A DNA stretch of 64,000 bases from JADJOM01 sp963817435. GTDB lineage: Bacteria > Gemmatimonadota > Gemmatimonadetes > Gemmatimonadales > GWC2-71-9. The notes under the pieces are model-generated. The model was given only the letters and a program-made list of their open reading frames with translations. It did not search any database and was not told the origin of the DNA. The translations under genes and the position numbers were made by a program. Of the stretch, positions 62,848 through 64,000 are shown one piece after another. Each line of letters begins with the position of its first letter. The stretch's first letter is position 1. The stretch is from NCBI GenBank assembly GCA_963817435.1, contig CAWFNY010000001.1, forward strand, positions 1,736,001 through 1,800,000, given 5' to 3'.

Positions 62848-64000
62848 GGGCGGAACAGCACGCCCTTGTCCTGGAGCAGGCGCTTGATCCGGTCGACGCG
62901 GTCGGTGTCGGCCTCGTTGTCGCCGAGGATCATGTCGTAGCTCACGTCGGTCGTGACGTGATCCCCCACCCAGATGAGCTCGATCCGGTCCGGGTCCACG
63001 GCGGTCCGTACCACCTCGAGATCCTCCTGCGAGAGTTCCTGCGCGGTCACGATCAGGATGGCCCCGGAATCGAGCATCATGTTGGCCACCTCGCCGAGAC
63101 GGCGCAGGTGCTCGATCCGGTTCTCCGCCTTGCGCTCGATGTCCGCATCGACCCCGTAGACCATGCTCGCCATGCCGAGGAAGTAGACCACCCGTCCGTC
63201 CTCGAAGAGCCGGTTCTCGAGATCCTTTGCCAGCGACTTGCGATCGGTGTCGCGCGCGCCGGTGATGAGCAGCAGGGACGCCTTCTGGCTGTACTTCTCC
63301 GCCCGGCGCTCCGGCGCGATGATGCTCGGCTCCCACTTGAAGTTGCGGAGCATCACCTTCTCGCGGATCTCCGACTGGCGGTCCGGGAGCGCCTCGCGCA
63401 CGATGCCGCCACCGCGGATCTCGTAATCGTCGACGATCACGAAGCGGCTCGTCGTGGCCAGTTCATCGGTGGTGTCGAAGGCCACCGCGCGGTTCAGCTT
63501 CAGGGTGCACTCCGCCACGTCGTGCCGGTCGATGCGATCCTTGGTTTCGCTGGCGTTCAGGTTGGAGGCATCAATGACGCGGTGCAGCTCCTCCAGGCGG
63601 CAGGGCACCCGCGCGGTGCCGAGCTTGAGGATGTAGTCCTTCTTCTTGACCAGCGGCTGCTTGCCAAGCCAGAAGAGGCTCACCCGCACCCGGGTGGTGA
63701 CGTCCGGCTTGATCTGGCCGGCGACCGCCGCGGTCTCACCGCGCGCGACATAAATCTGCTCCGCCAGCGTGAAGCCCGCCGCCTGCCCGGCATGCGCCTC
63801 GGTCTGCATGGGACGGTTGAAGGCTTCGATGCTCTTGACCCTGCTCTTCTTCCCGGACGGATAGAACACGACCTCATCGCCGACGTGCACCACACCGGTT
63901 TCGACGGTACCCGCGATGATCCGCCGGTCGTCCCCCTGGGCAGTGAACTTGTACACGTCCTGCACCGGCATCCGGAACGGCTTGTGGAGGGCCGGCGGTT
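62841..64000 (-). CDS. cysN: Sulfate adenylyltransferase subunit 1 (GTPase) with degenerate APS-kinase domain; 5' end outside the window
   Basis: The visible part enters at HKPFRMPVQDVYKFT, the junction after the GTPase domain of CysN, and continues through the two EF-Tu-like beta-barrels (RVSLFWLGKQPL...KKDYILKLGT). Residues from about nt 63290 to 62841 then resemble APS kinase (ASLLLITGARDTDRKSLAKD), but the P-loop GLSGSGKS is replaced by GARDTDRKS and LDGD by FLGM, so ATP binding and catalysis are unlikely. NodQ-type CysNC proteins carry an active copy here. The active kinase is supplied by the neighbouring CysQ-CysC fusion. Confidence 0.9.
   Translation of the reverse strand, partial: PPALHKPFRMPVQDVYKFTAQGDDRRIIAGTVETGVVHVGDEVVFYPSGKKSRVKSIEAFNRPMQTEAHAGQAAGFTLAEQIYVARGETAAVAGQIKPDVTTRVRVSLFWLGKQPLVKKKDYILKLGTARVPCRLEELHRVIDASNLNASETKDRIDRHDVAECTLKLNRAVAFDTTDELATTSRFVIVDDYEIRGGGIVREALPDRQSEIREKVMLRNFKWEPSIIAPERRAEKYSQKASLLLITGARDTDRKSLAKDLENRLFEDGRVVYFLGMASMVYGVDADIERKAENRIEHLRRLGEVANMMLDSGAILIVTAQELSQEDLEVVRTAVDPDRIELIWVGDHVTTDVSYDMILGDNEADTDRVDRIKRLLQDKGVLFRPW

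Overview
This is a high-GC bacterial chromosome segment, mostly a large exopolysaccharide / surface-glycan locus. Signal peptides ending in -AQ (genes at 3182 and 14331), exosortase-linked EPS genes and SBBP-repeat lipoproteins fit Gemmatimonadota best. That is an inference from gene style; no rRNA or other marker gene is present. No tRNA, CRISPR array, IS element or integrase was seen.

Layout. 1-3853: the C-terminal end of a formate-dehydrogenase-type molybdopterin oxidoreductase, the threonine catabolism pair tdh-kbl, and a small outer-membrane barrel, closed by a strong bidirectional terminator. 3916-10129 (minus strand): 3-methyladenine glycosylase, a NYN/OST-HTH RNA-metabolism protein, wecB, a soluble histidine kinase and a sigma-54 activator. 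10513-19773: the EPS core, comprising a Wzc-like chain-length/tyrosine-kinase protein, a response regulator with a degenerate GGDEF domain, a Wza-like export protein, a priming sugar transferase, an exosortase, EpsI and two glycosyltransferases. 20262-42482 (plus strand): a run of closely packed glycan genes. It holds a CDP-sugar branch (rfbF, rfbG, a C-methyltransferase, SDRs and an RfbE-like epimerase), several GT2 enzymes, three GT-C-like membrane proteins, a UPF0104 protein, a flavoprotein and three tandem membrane sulfatase-like proteins. 42686-46503: a second unit (GT2, SDR, small membrane protein, GMC-type flavoenzyme) behind a consensus sigma-54 promoter. 46615-52010: three tandem SBBP-repeat lipoproteins. 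52007-59017 (minus): phosphoesterase, CotH kinase/beta-helix protein (broken by a frameshift), a membrane-anchored helical protein, DUF4956 and a VTC-type polyphosphate polymerase. 59206-64000 (minus): Wzx-like flippase, cysD, a cysQ-cysC fusion and the end of cysN.

How the parts fit together. The kinase/NtrC-type activator pair sits beside the Wzc gene. Sigma-54-like promoters lie in the activator/Wzc gap (overlapping and divergent), in the divergent gap at 19.8-20.1 kb, and at 42490 in front of the second glycan unit. This suggests one sigma-54 circuit controlling the EPS locus. Sulfate activation genes lying in a row with a flippase, plus the membrane sulfatase-like enzymes, suggest the glycan may be sulfated or otherwise substituted, although no sulfotransferase is in the window.

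The observations most worth following up are the back-to-back sigma-54 promoter sharing a GGTACC core, the CysQ-CysC fusion beside a CysN carrying a decayed APS-kinase domain, the Thr-type tandem sulfatase-like proteins, the matched leaderless promoters of two lipoprotein genes, and the CotH frameshift in a five-G run.
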